From VRUE01 sp963819755 (GTDB lineage: Bacteria; Actinomycetota; Thermoleophilia; Solirubrobacterales; 70-9): a stretch of 64,000 nt of DNA. The stretch covers positions 1,488,001 through 1,552,000 of the forward strand of contig CAWFXB010000002.1 in the NCBI GenBank assembly GCA_963819755.1, written 5' to 3'. A model generated the notes under the pieces. That model made no database searches, had not been told where the DNA came from, and saw only the letters and a list, made by a program, of their open reading frames with translations. Position 1 is the stretch's first letter. Every line of letters begins with the position of its first letter. Both the position numbers and the translations under genes were made by a program. Shown piece after piece: positions 17,018 through 24,078 of the stretch.

Positions 17018-18064
17018 ATGACCTACGCGAGCACCAAGCAGTTCGAAAGCCTCCGGAAGAGGGTCATGGCCGAGGAAGGCTCTCGGCGAGACGGAGACGC
17101 CGCGCTGAGAGACACCGTAGAAGCGCAGGCCAAGACGATCGCCGATCTGGATGCCCGCCTCAAGACCCTGGAGGAGACCCCGGCCGACGAACCCGAGCCG
17201 GAACCAACCCCAACCCCGGCATCCCCCCTAATCGTCGCCCTCGACGCAGGGAACTACGGCAGCGACGGAGCTGCCGACGTGAAGGCCTGCGTCAACCACG
17301 TTCGCTGCGACGTCGAACGAGGTCCCTCGATGCTGAACAACTTCAAGGCCGCGGGGCTCAGGATGAATCTGAACTTCTCCGGTCCCTATGACACGGGTGG
17401 CGTGAGCGCTCTCGATGCTGACGAATGGGCCGCTCAGACGCTGTCCTTCTACAAGGCCAACACCAACCCGACCCAGACGCCGGTCATCGAGGCCCTGAAC
17501 GAGCCCGGTGGAACCTGGTTTTGGGGCTCCAACGCCACGAGCCAGGCGAACGCCGACGCCTATCGCAACCTCCTGCACCACACCCATGATCTCTTCCACG
17601 CCGAGTATGGAGCTCAGGCTCCGAAGATCCTCGGAACGCTCGACGGCTCGGGCGGTCTCGTCTTCGGCCAGCGCTGGTGGCGCTCGGAATGCGCCGCATT
17701 CGTAGACGGAGTGATCGTCCACCCATATGGCGGCACGGGCAGCCGTGGCGGTTCGGCTCTCGGCAACCGCAAGCTCGTCGAAGATGCCCACGCTCTCACC
17801 GGTGCCCCCGTCTACGTGACGGAGGTCGGTTGGCCCACCGCAGTCGGAAAGCCCAACACCGGGGACAGCCTCCAGTGGTCGGAGCAGGAACAGGCAGCGA
17901 ACATCAAGGGCTTCCTCGACTGGGCCCGTGGCATCGACTACCTGCGCCAGGTCGTGCTCTTCAACTACCGCGACTTCGGCACCAACGCCTGGTACGGCGT
18001 GGTGCGCAACGACGGCTCGCACAAGCCGTCCTACGACGTGCTCCATAGCGCGGCTCTCTCTTAA
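17018..18064 (+). CDS. Free glycoside hydrolase, paralog of the tail hydrolase domain
   Basis: The 348-aa protein has an N-terminal coiled coil (about residues 15-55, LRDTVEAQAKTIADLDARLK), a Pro/Glu linker (EPEPEPTPTPAS) and a TIM-barrel domain from about residue 68 to the end. IEALNEPGGTWFWG gives acid/base Glu162 and YVTEVGWPTA gives nucleophile Glu269. WRSECAAFVDGVIVHPYGG and SLQWSEQEQAANIKGFLDWA match the corresponding parts of the 1412-aa tail protein. The coiled coil suggests trimerisation, so it may be a separate tail spike or a secreted polysaccharide-degrading enzyme. GGAGCCACCCCG precedes the ATG. Confidence 0.8.
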   Translation: MTYASTKQFESLRKRVMAEEGSRRDGDAALRDTVEAQAKTIADLDARLKTLEETPADEPEPEPTPTPASPLIVALDAGNYGSDGAADVKACVNHVRCDVERGPSMLNNFKAAGLRMNLNFSGPYDTGGVSALDADEWAAQTLSFYKANTNPTQTPVIEALNEPGGTWFWGSNATSQANADAYRNLLHHTHDLFHAEYGAQAPKILGTLDGSGGLVFGQRWWRSECAAFVDGVIVHPYGGTGSRGGSALGNRKLVEDAHALTGAPVYVTEVGWPTAVGKPNTGDSLQWSEQEQAANIKGFLDWARGIDYLRQVVLFNYRDFGTNAWYGVVRNDGSHKPSYDVLHSAALS

Positions 18065-18112
18065 TCCACCCCTCGCCGCCTGAGTGCGGCTCCATCGTGA
18101 AAGGAGGGCTTC

Positions 18113-18775
18113 GTGCCCACCAAGAAAGCTGCCCACAAAGGGCTGACTGTCGCCGAATACCGCGCGCGCCTCAAAGGGGGTGAGTCCAAAGAGAAGCACT
18201 TCGCCGCGCTGCGGAATGCCTGGCGCAAGGTCGTCAAGCATCGAGCCCTGCAACTGCGCGAAGCGCTTGAACGACGCAAGGCTCGAAACAAGCCCCACCG
18301 CGTCTCCCGCAACAAGGTCACCGGCGGGAGCTCTGAAGAGCGCCTGCTCTATGCGATGGAAGTCGCCCACCGGATCTTCCGTCTCGAATACTCGGAGGAC
18401 GGGACCTGGATCAAGGGATATGCCCTGACGAACGTCCCTTCCGGCGGTCGCTACCGCACGGACTGCTCTTGGTGGTACACGATGATCCGCTACGCCTGTG
18501 GGCTCAAGGGACCTTCGATCGAGGGTGGCTATACCGGGTCGATCCTGGTCGAAGGCAAAGTGGTCGATCGCCACTATGCCGAAACACATGCGGGCGTCGC
18601 AGTCGTCTTCGGCTCAGGTACCGGCTTCCACGTCGGCATGTCCACCGGTCACGGGCCGACCATCTACCAGCATGGCGTGCCGGAAGTCGACACGGGGACC
18701 TTCGATCAATTCGGGGCCGGGACCGAAGTCCGCTACCGGGCATTCGACAACCGCGGTCGGCTGAGTAAGGGCTGA
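18113..18775 (+). CDS. Endolysin, NlpC/P60-like peptidase
   Basis: The GTG start after AAAGGAGGG gives 220 aa. The first 75 residues are highly basic (KKAAHKG, KHRALQLREALERRKARNKPHRVSR). The catalytic part follows with YRTDCSWWYTMIRYACGL, Cys118 in the DCS motif of NlpC/P60 enzymes, and GFHVGMSTGHGPT with His173 as candidate general base. These enzymes cut peptide crosslinks of peptidoglycan. A holin-like gene follows shortly after. The basic N-terminus may bind the wall. CHAP-type is an alternative fold, but DCSxx favours NlpC/P60. Confidence 0.8.
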   Translation: MPTKKAAHKGLTVAEYRARLKGGESKEKHFAALRNAWRKVVKHRALQLREALERRKARNKPHRVSRNKVTGGSSEERLLYAMEVAHRIFRLEYSEDGTWIKGYALTNVPSGGRYRTDCSWWYTMIRYACGLKGPSIEGGYTGSILVEGKVVDRHYAETHAGVAVVFGSGTGFHVGMSTGHGPTIYQHGVPEVDTGTFDQFGAGTEVRYRAFDNRGRLSKG

Positions 18776-18776
18776 C

Positions 18777-18962
18777 ATGGCTGAGAAACCCCCCGCGCAA
18801 TGGACCGTCGAGGAGGTTCTGCCCGAGACCGCCGAGGTCGACGGCGACTGCCTCGACGGAGTGGGCCGCCTAGTCCGCATCTCGAAAAGTGGCCCTTACG
18901 TCGCAAACCAAGACTGGCCTCGGGTTGGTCAGGAGCTGGTCGTGAAGGAGGAGTCCCGATGA
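18777..18962 (+). CDS. Small hypothetical protein of lysis cassette
   Basis: The 61-aa ORF begins 1 nt after the endolysin stop and ends in an ATGA overlap with the next gene. The sequence (PAQWTVEEVLPETAEVDGDC, then GVGRLVRISKSGPYVANQDW) looks like a small beta-rich soluble domain. No family is recognised. The tight packing between endolysin and holin-like genes supports expression. Confidence 0.6.
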   Translation: MAEKPPAQWTVEEVLPETAEVDGDCLDGVGRLVRISKSGPYVANQDWPRVGQELVVKEESR

Positions 18963-19198
18963 AGAACATCCTGAAAGCCCTCGGCAAGGGGGCCAAGCGC
19001 GTCGGCTCGGCGATCGTCGCCGTCTACCGCCACTACCCCGCCCGCTGTACGTCCTATGTCGTCAGCGGGGTTGTCGTCGTTGCCGGCGCTCTTGGCATCG
19101 GCGTCGACCAAGCGAGCGCCAAGACGATCGTCGAGCTGGTCCTGCCGATCCTCGTCACGGGCGAGACCATTCACCACAAAGTGAGCCCTGCCCGATGA
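18959..19198 (+). CDS. Holin-like protein
   Basis: The 79-aa protein has a basic amphipathic N-terminus (NILKALGKGAKRVGSAIVAV), a hydrophobic helix (TSYVVSGVVVVAGALGIGV), a short loop (DQASAKT) and a second hydrophobic helix (IVELVLPILVTGETIHH). This matches small two-helix holins of actinophages, and it lies two genes after the endolysin. GGAGGAG precedes the ATG. It would form the membrane lesion that lets the endolysin reach the wall. Confidence 0.65.
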   Translation: MKNILKALGKGAKRVGSAIVAVYRHYPARCTSYVVSGVVVVAGALGIGVDQASAKTIVELVLPILVTGETIHHKVSPAR

Positions 19199-19506
19199 GC
19201 GGCGAGGCGAGGTTTGAGATCTACCCGCAGGTGACTCCGGCCCGCGATCAGGCCGAAGGTGAGCAGCTGGTCGAAGTAACCGGGGAATTTGGCTGGCGCT
19301 TCAAGAGCGCAAACGGCCAGATCAGCGGCATCGGCGGCGAGGGCTTCACGCGACGCGAGGATGCGGTCCGCGCGATCCACGACTTCCTCGATGCGGTTGA
19401 CCCCGAGGGCGCCGGCACCGACCGGACGCACGCGCCGATCATCGACGTCGACCTCGACGGCACTCCCGAGCCGGCCGACGCTCCCGAGTCTCCCGAGCAG
19501 GCTTGA
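19195..19506 (+). CDS. DUF1508 (YegP-like) domain protein
   Basis: The 103-aa product contains RFEIYPQVTPARDQ, then EFGWRFKSANGQISGIGGEGF and REDAVRAIHDFLDAV. This is the DUF1508 pattern (feiykd...gyrwRLkaaNGeiia.geGYtsk..a.rgI..vk). The C-terminus is acidic and Pro-rich. It overlaps its neighbours by 4 nt on each side. The molecular role of the domain is not established. Confidence 0.75.
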   Translation: MSGEARFEIYPQVTPARDQAEGEQLVEVTGEFGWRFKSANGQISGIGGEGFTRREDAVRAIHDFLDAVDPEGAGTDRTHAPIIDVDLDGTPEPADAPESPEQA

Positions 19507-19883
19507 AGACTCGGGAGCGCGCAGTCCTCTCGATCCCCGGTACGCCGAAGTCGTTCAACCAGATCGGCTACCGCTCCCACTGGTCAGTCGGACGCGCCGA
19601 GAAGCAGCGGTGGGAAGGATTCCTCGGCATCGCCCTGATGGAGGCTCGCGTTCCTCGGAAGCTGAAGCGGGTTGAGGCCACGGCCGCCCTGAGGTTCAAG
19701 CAGCAGCGCCGGAGAGATTCCGGCAACTTCCGCCCGCTGATCGAGAAGGCGCTCGGAGACATCTTGGTCTCAGGGGGCTGGCTCGAAGACGACACGGCCG
19801 ACCTATATCGCTTCGGGGAAGTGGAGCTATTCGCTCCATGTAAGAGGCCGGAGACAATTGTGGTGCTGGACTACGAGCGGTGA
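19503..19883 (+). CDS. RusA-like Holliday junction resolvase
   Basis: The 126-aa protein starts at TTG overlapping the upstream stop. Its N-terminus (LSIPGTPKSFNQIGYRSHW) is the usual RusA-type start, followed by RRRDSGNFRPLIEKALGDIL and WLEDDTADLYRF. RusA enzymes have Asp residues in DxDN..K...D.L and a later DD that bind metal. Here RDSGNF and LEDDTAD supply comparable acids, although the first Asp of the DPDN motif is replaced by Arg. It may resolve recombination intermediates before packaging. Confidence 0.65.
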   Translation: MKTRERAVLSIPGTPKSFNQIGYRSHWSVGRAEKQRWEGFLGIALMEARVPRKLKRVEATAALRFKQQRRRDSGNFRPLIEKALGDILVSGGWLEDDTADLYRFGEVELFAPCKRPETIVVLDYER

Positions 19884-20185
19884 GCCAGCTCGAAGCGCGT
19901 CACAACCTCAGAGTCGAGGAACGGGCGTTCTGACTTCGGAAGATAGGTGTAGCGGGTCACAGTTACGAAGCCCGTCGTGGGCTGGTTCGGGTCGTATGGC
20001 GGGGGTGGCCCCGGCGTCTCGTACGGCCCGTCGCGGTTGGTAATCAGCTTCCCGTCTTCCGGGCCGCCAACGCATTCAGCGGCCGGCTGCGGAAGTAGCT
20101 GGGCTCCGAGCGCTGCCGCTACCGAACGTGCAGCGAATTCCACCGGCCCCTTCGGCTCAGGCCATCCCTTCGCGCTCATAGGCAT
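19871..20185 (-). CDS. Hypothetical protein (GGPxDG type), last gene of minus operon
   Basis: The 104-aa product has an N-terminal helix (PVEFAARSVAAALGAQLLP) and CVGGPEDGKLITNRDGPYET, followed by Pro-rich linker and VTVTRYTYLPKSERPFLDSEVV. A C-x-GGPxDG motif followed by a Tyr strand recurs in many actinophage hypothetical proteins of unknown role. It overlaps the 3' end of the RusA-like gene by 13 nt, so the two operons converge. It is the most downstream member of the five-gene minus operon. Confidence 0.6.
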   Translation of the reverse strand: MPMSAKGWPEPKGPVEFAARSVAAALGAQLLPQPAAECVGGPEDGKLITNRDGPYETPGPPPPYDPNQPTTGFVTVTRYTYLPKSERPFLDSEVVTRFELAHRS

Positions 20186-20192
20186 TACCCCG

Positions 20193-20417
20193 CTACCCGG
20201 CGCTTACTGGGGTTGCGAGGGTGGCAAGGGCTTGCTCGACTCGGCGCTCGGACACGCTGCTGAACTGGCCCCAGCCCCTGAGGCGAGAGGTCAGTTCCTC
20301 GCGAGGGCAGCCCTTGGCGAGTTCGTACCGAACCACGTCCTCAATGGTGACCTCGTGCTTCTGCTTGCCGTCGTGTCGGGGGTGCTCCGGCTTGTCTGGG
20401 ATGGGGCCGTGAGGCAT
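20193..20417 (-). CDS. Small hypothetical protein, minus operon
   Basis: The start chosen is the ATG that forms TGATG with the upstream stop, giving 74 aa. The protein has a charged start (KPEHPRHDGKQKHEVTIEDV) and a helix VRYELAKGCPREELTSRLRG, then SERRVEQALATLATP. It looks like a small helical, possibly HTH-like, protein. No family is recognised. Confidence 0.5.
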   Translation of the reverse strand: MPHGPIPDKPEHPRHDGKQKHEVTIEDVVRYELAKGCPREELTSRLRGWGQFSSVSERRVEQALATLATPVSAG

Positions 20418-20770
20418 CAGGCGGGGATGTCCATGATCAGAGGGAACGGCCCCATCTCGAAAAGGCCTTGGGCAATACCAGCCAGGGGACGGCTGACGTC
20501 GTGACCGTTGTGGCCAAAGCGATTGAAGCCGTGGATCCACCACGTGACCTCGGCCCACGCTTCCTCGTCGCTGAGGTGATCTACAGGCTTCCCGCTCTCG
20601 TCTCGATAGCGACGAAAGTTCTTGACGGCCAGCTCCTTCTTTTGCTGAATCTCGGAGAGAGACATGTCTGCGGGTTTGGCTCGGGAGTCGGGGGAGATGC
20701 GCGGGTCCTGGGTTATGGCGAAGAGTTCGCTTAGCTCGCGGTGCTCAGCTTCCAAGGTCGCCGTCGACAT
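20417..20770 (-). CDS. Hypothetical protein, minus operon
   Basis: The 117-aa protein is mainly helical (ATLEAEHRELSELFAITQDP, SLSEIQQKKELAVKNFRRYR) with a Trp-rich patch (EEAWAEVTWWIHGFNRFGH). Stop and start codons overlap those of both neighbours. The composition looks like a genuine soluble protein, but I do not recognise it. Confidence 0.55.
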   Translation of the reverse strand: MSTATLEAEHRELSELFAITQDPRISPDSRAKPADMSLSEIQQKKELAVKNFRRYRDESGKPVDHLSDEEAWAEVTWWIHGFNRFGHNGHDVSRPLAGIAQGLFEMGPFPLIMDIPA

Positions 20771-21123
20771 CAGTCGCGCACGTTGATCCGGTCGCCGTCG
20801 ACCACCGCTTCGCCAGCGAGCGTCCCGTAGTCCTCGCCGCCCTCCAGGAAGCGCTCTGCTTCCTCCACCGAGTCGAACTCTTCGGCTTCGAGGGAGTGGT
20901 AGCGCCAGAAGACGGCGAGTACGGCTGAGGGGTCTTCGCGTTCGTAGCTGGCGATGAAGGCCGCGCCCTCTCGACTCAGCTTGGGGGCGGTCGGGATGCG
21001 CTCAATGTCGCGAGCGGTCCACGTCACGCCCCAAGTGTTGAGGACGTCGGCAAGGCTTTCGCCGCGCTTGATTTCGAAGCGGTCCGCCTTGCCCCCTCCG
21101 TCTATGTGGAGGACCGTGGGCAT
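20770..21123 (-). CDS. Hypothetical protein, minus operon
   Basis: The start used is the ATG coupled by TGATG to the upstream gene, giving 117 aa (PTVLHIDGGGKADRFEIKRG). Features include a short beta start, WGVTWTARDIERIPTAPKLS, VLAVFWRYHSLEAEEFDSVE and a final VVDGDRINVRD. The pattern suggests a small alpha/beta protein. No family is recognised. Confidence 0.55.
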   Translation of the reverse strand: MPTVLHIDGGGKADRFEIKRGESLADVLNTWGVTWTARDIERIPTAPKLSREGAAFIASYEREDPSAVLAVFWRYHSLEAEEFDSVEEAERFLEGGEDYGTLAGEAVVDGDRINVRD

Positions 21124-21581
21124 CAGGCGGCTTCCCTCGCTTCCGCCCACTCGGCCCAAGCACATCCTCGAAGATGATCCCCAGGGTCACCGCCATTCCA
21201 TTCCTCAGAGCACGTGCACTCGGGGGGTCCGCTTCGCGCTTCCCTACCGACCTGATCGTCAACATCGCGGACGATTTTGCCGCGCTGTCGCCAGGTCCCA
21301 TTGTCCTCGATCAGTTCCTCGGTACCGACGCCGAGTTTGACAATGGCCACGTTCGCCAGCCCGGCGGCAGCCAGCGTCTCCTCAATGCGGCCTAATGCAG
21401 CTCTCGCGTCCCTGAGCAAATGGGCGTCGCGACTCGTGGCCGTCATGTGGATCTGGGCAAGCCCAATTTCGGCCTCGTAGGAGACGGCATCGACCAGGCC
21501 GACCATCGCCTCAGCCTGCTCAGCTTCACAGCGGACCTCGGCATCGATACGGACCAGATTTATGCGCTCAGGCTGATCCAT
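21123..21581 (-). CDS. Hypothetical protein, first gene of minus operon
   Basis: The 152-aa protein has an alternating strand-helix start (PERINLVRIDAEVRCEAEQA), TATSRDAHLLRDARAALGRI and a Cys-containing end (CTCSEEWNGGDPGDHLRGCA), which may bind zinc. It begins the minus-strand operon; 82 nt separate it from the divergent secreted protein gene at 21,664. The operon lies between the late lysis block and the lysogeny region, which suggests expression in the lysogen. Confidence 0.55.
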   Translation of the reverse strand: MDQPERINLVRIDAEVRCEAEQAEAMVGLVDAVSYEAEIGLAQIHMTATSRDAHLLRDARAALGRIEETLAAAGLANVAIVKLGVGTEELIEDNGTWRQRGKIVRDVDDQVGREARSGPPECTCSEEWNGGDPGDHLRGCAWAEWAEAREAA

Positions 21582-21663
21582 CGCCCCAAACCTTAACGCC
21601 CTAACCGGGCACCTGGATGGCCCTCAGTAGTGGGCCGACCTGCCAGCAACGGAAAGGACCGGC

Positions 21664-22245
21664 ATCCGCCGCGCACTCCTCCCGATATCGATCGGGGCCG
21701 TTGTCGTACTCGCCCTGCTGTTCGCGAGTCCGTCGACTGCCCTTCGTCCGACGCTCAACCGCAATCCGTGTCCCCGCCATGTTCTGCCTTCGGCGTTCGA
21801 GGAATTCACCGAATCCGTCTGGCGCCTGCCGTCATGGGAACGGGGTCCACCGAAGGCGAAGACGATCGCCGCGGCGCACCACCAGATCTACTGTGCTCGA
21901 GGGACTGGCTGGCGTGGGTTACTGAAGCACCGATGGCGATCGGCGAAGCGTGCCTTCTACGAGCATCGGCGGCAGAAGCTCCGCCAGCGAGCTCGGCTTC
22001 GCTACCTGCCTTATGCCTGCGGCGGAGGAACCCGCTCGGCTATCCCCTGCTCGATCATGTGGTGCGAGTCGGGTGGGAGTTATGGGGCCCAGAACCCGTC
22101 ATCTTCGGCTCGGGGCAAGTACCAGCTCCTCGCCTCGACCTATGCGATCTACTGCATCGCCTGCGACTGGTCGCCGGCGGATCAGGACCGAGCCGCCCAT
22201 GATCTCTTCGCCTCAGCGGGGGGATCCCCCTGGGTTTGCACATAG
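21664..22245 (+). CDS. Secreted transglycosylase-like protein, apparent ATC start
   Basis: Frame translation shows a clear secreted protein: IRRALLPISIGAVVVLALLF is a signal peptide ending ASPSTA, followed by a basic helical region and a C-terminal domain with CSIMWCESGGSYGAQNPSSS and RGKYQLLASTYA. That is the Rpf/transglycosylase-like pattern (C..I..cESGGny.a.nPsSsAsGaYQil.sTw); the Glu of CESGG is the expected catalytic acid. No ATG, GTG or TTG occurs in frame between the upstream stop (21,628) and the signal peptide. GGAAAGGA (21,651-21,658) lies 5 nt before ATC at 21,664, so ATC may be the start, or an ATG has been mutated or misread. A CTG at 21,640 is an alternative. The 193-aa length assumes ATC. 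Confidence 0.65.
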   Translation: MRRALLPISIGAVVVLALLFASPSTALRPTLNRNPCPRHVLPSAFEEFTESVWRLPSWERGPPKAKTIAAAHHQIYCARGTGWRGLLKHRWRSAKRAFYEHRRQKLRQRARLRYLPYACGGGTRSAIPCSIMWCESGGSYGAQNPSSSARGKYQLLASTYAIYCIACDWSPADQDRAAHDLFASAGGSPWVCT

Positions 22246-22273
22246 ACTGGTTGCGACCAGTATCGCGGGACCT

Positions 22274-22308
22274 GGCCTCATCGCCCTTGTGGCGGTGGGG
22301 CCTTTTTT
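22274..22308 (+). terminator. Rho-independent terminator
   Basis: GGCCTCATCGCC and GGCGGTGGGGCC form a 12-bp stem (with two G-U pairs) and a CTTGT loop, followed by six T. It closes the secreted transglycosylase-like gene and separates it from the convergent GNAT gene. Confidence 0.85.
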
Positions 22309-22312
22309 ATGC

Positions 22313-22927
22313 TCAACCTTGGACTACCTCTGCGGGTGCGGCCGCCTGTGCGTCATCTCCCCGCAGTGACTCCAGGAGATCAAGACGCATGGAAATGCTG
22401 CGCTCGGGGTCTGGGCGGCTCTCATACTGCTTGGCCTGATTGCGGACGAAGCCCGCTGCCTCGTACCAGCCGACCTTGCGCACATTGGCATCTGCCAGGA
22501 GGAAGCGAACGGCGACATCCTGTGAGAGCTTGCGCGCGAGTCCGGTGACACTGCGCAGCAACTCGCCCCCATGTCCGTTGCTCTGGTGCCGGTGGTCGAC
22601 GCCGATCATCTGGATCCGCAGCGCGCCGAAATCCGAGAAGCCGATCCCCTCCATGCGCTGCTTCTCCATTTTCGTGAGGCGAACAGAGTCGAAGGTTAGG
22701 GTCACGTAGCCGATGATCTGCGGGCTTGTATCGGGGTCGACCCAGAGGTAGCTGGCGCTGACGCCATGCCGAAGACCATCAACGAATCGGCCATCCGCGA
22801 GAAAGCCGTTGACGTTCTCCGCAACCGGATCATCGGTATGCTTCTCGCCGAGGCAGTTGAAGTCGCCGATCGCCTCAGAGAGTGGCGCGGCAACGGGAAG
22901 CGCAAGGCGCCGAAGCTGCGGCGCCAA
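22313..22927 (-). CDS. GNAT acetyltransferase, likely toxin of a toxin-antitoxin pair
   Basis: The 204-aa protein starts at TTG, 5 nt after the stop of the small upstream gene. VDPDTSPQIIGYVTLTFDSV, LRIQMIGVDHRHQSNGHGGE and FLLADANVRKVGWYEAAGFV give the GNAT core: the acetyl-CoA loop is H-Q-S-N-G-H-G, and the C-terminal W-Y-E-A-A-G-F is the usual end. The IIGYvTLt segment and N-terminal FNC...D..v..Fl pattern fit the TacT/AtaT type, which acetylate charged tRNA. The partner at 22,933 has features of an antitoxin. A housekeeping acetyltransferase is the alternative. Confidence 0.75.
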   Translation of the reverse strand: MAPQLRRLALPVAAPLSEAIGDFNCLGEKHTDDPVAENVNGFLADGRFVDGLRHGVSASYLWVDPDTSPQIIGYVTLTFDSVRLTKMEKQRMEGIGFSDFGALRIQMIGVDHRHQSNGHGGELLRSVTGLARKLSQDVAVRFLLADANVRKVGWYEAAGFVRNQAKQYESRPDPERSISMRLDLLESLRGDDAQAAAPAEVVQG

Positions 22928-22932
22928 TGTAC

Positions 22933-23130
22933 TTACTCGCCGGCCGGAAGTTCGCTGATCGGCTCTGGCGAGTAGAAACGCTCGTAGGCCTCATCGGAGC
23001 GCTTGAGGTGGTCGAGCCGCCGCGAATCGGTGGACGGCTCCATGATGTCGTCCACGAAGCGTGCAGCGTCGGCCCCTGTGAGGGAGACGCACTCGCCAAA
23101 CCCGCCATTGGCGCTGATCTCAACGGCCAT
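22933..23130 (-). CDS. Candidate short antitoxin for the GNAT protein
   Basis: The 65-aa ORF precedes the GNAT gene by 5 nt on the same strand. Its central part (SLTGADAARFVDDIMEPSTD, then RRLDHLKRSDEAYERF) resembles the toxin-binding tail of DUF1778/TacA antitoxins (lse.d...f...L..p...n..L..l), but no ribbon-helix-helix DNA-binding part is present at the N-terminus. A promoter with TTGACT and GATAAC lies just upstream. If it is an antitoxin, autoregulation would need another protein. Assignment rests on context and a weak motif. Confidence 0.5.
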   Translation of the reverse strand: MAVEISANGGFGECVSLTGADAARFVDDIMEPSTDSRRLDHLKRSDEAYERFYSPEPISELPAGE

Positions 23131-23368
23131 TGTCTAGACGTTATCGGCAGGGGCGGCGAAAAGTCAACTCGGTCCGTACCTAAATCTTTACATTATTCGA
23201 AGCCCTCGATTTCCCGCCGGGGCTTTTTGTCGTTCTGGGGACTGTTTGCGGAGCCTGGGCAGAGACCATCCTGGGCGCCCGGCCAGAACGCAAACCCTCT
23301 CGTTTATCTGATCGACTTGACGATCCTGCCATGGACTGTGACGCCCGTTGCGGCTTGGCTTCTCGGCA
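23131..23368. other. Intergenic region between toxin-antitoxin and XRE gene
   Basis: Besides the minus-strand promoter above, it holds an AT-rich patch around 23,180-23,200 and a stem AAGCCC/GGGGCTT followed by TTT at 23,200-23,227, which looks like a weak plus-strand terminator. No convincing gene was seen on either strand. Confidence 0.4.
23140..23167 (-). promoter_or_regulatory. Predicted promoter of the GNAT toxin-antitoxin pair
   Basis: On the minus strand a TTGACT (23,167-23,162) and GATAAC (23,145-23,140) are separated by 16 nt, and the start codon of the small gene lies 10 nt past the -10 element. The match is decent for a housekeeping sigma factor, and the transcript would be short-leadered. 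Confidence 0.5.
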
Positions 23369-23608
23369 ATGTCCGACGCGCCCCCGACTCATGCCGCCCT
23401 TGGAGAGGCCCTTCGTCAGATCCGCGAACGGGAGGGACTGACGCAGGAAGAGCTGGCCTTCCAGGCGGGTAACGATCCGACTTGGGTCTCGCGCTTGGAG
23501 TCGGGCCACCGGGATCCCAGATGGTCTTCGGTCGCCAAGCTGGTAGAGGGTTTGGGTGTGACCATGCTGGAGGTCGTGGCCCTTGCCGAACGCATAGAAC
23601 TTGACTAG
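23369..23608 (+). CDS. XRE-family HTH regulator
   Basis: The 79-aa product is almost entirely one HTH domain: LGEALRQIREREGLTQEELA, then AGNDPTWVSRLESGHRDPRW and SVAKLVEGLGVTMLEVVALA. The ATG at 23,369 (SDAPPTHAALGEAL) gives the usual short N-terminus; an in-frame start 21 nt upstream adds seven residues. It stands alone in the lysogeny region and may be an immunity-related regulator. Confidence 0.8.
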   Translation: MSDAPPTHAALGEALRQIREREGLTQEELAFQAGNDPTWVSRLESGHRDPRWSSVAKLVEGLGVTMLEVVALAERIELD

Positions 23609-23672
23609 TTGGCTAAGCTTGCGCGCTGAGGCCGGGGGGATAGAGCCACCTGCCCCCGACCTCCCAATAGCC

Positions 23673-23717
23673 GCAAGGACCCCCATCGTCGCCTCCCAAC
23701 GGCACTGGGGGTCCTTG
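23673..23717. repeat. Perfect 13-bp inverted repeat (hairpin)
   Basis: GCAAGGACCCCCA at 23,673-23,685 pairs exactly with TGGGGGTCCTTGC at 23,705-23,717, with a 19-nt loop. It lies 65 nt after the XRE stop. Only ATTTG follows, so if it is a terminator it is a weak one; a structured RNA is also possible. Confidence 0.6.
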
Positions 23718-23874
23718 CATTTGAGGGCATGGAGCTAGCAGATCGCCCACGCCTGTTGTGCCTCTAAGGAATTCCGGTACGTGAAGGTCTGGCCACAGCG
23801 GCAGAGCTTGCCATCTGGCGGGTGACCGTCTGCTAAGACAGATAGCGGCGGGGCGCCAGGACGAAGGACGAGAC

Positions 23875-24078
23875 GTGCCACAAGACCCGCTGCCCCAGCT
23901 CAGAGTGATTCGAGACAAGCTCCGCCGCATGGACGCTGAACGCGCCGATCTTGTAGACGGGCGGAACAGGCTGATCCGCGAGTCGGTGCGGCAGCACAAA
24001 TCAGAGCGCCGGATCGCCGAGGCTGCCGGCCTGCACCACAGCACCATCGCAAAGATCAAGCGCCTGCCTACCGAGTAG
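23875..24078 (+). CDS. Small HTH protein
   Basis: The GTG start gives 67 aa with a basic coiled helix (LPQLRVIRDKLRRMDAERAD) and a C-terminal helix-turn-helix (RRIAEAAGLHHSTIAKIKRL) of the Hin/homeodomain-like type. It is followed by a terminator whose stem begins inside its last codons. Such short HTH proteins are common in phage lysogeny regions. A strong ribosome site is not obvious (GGACGAGAC). Confidence 0.6.
   Translation: MPQDPLPQLRVIRDKLRRMDAERADLVDGRNRLIRESVRQHKSERRIAEAAGLHHSTIAKIKRLPTE

Noticed and set aside
17228..18589. 453-aa minus-strand ORF
   Set aside because: Antisense shadow of the free glycoside hydrolase and endolysin genes.
23613..24059. 148-aa minus-strand ORF
   Set aside because: Arg/Ser-rich with no domain and overlaps the small HTH gene and a hairpin; looks like a shadow frame.
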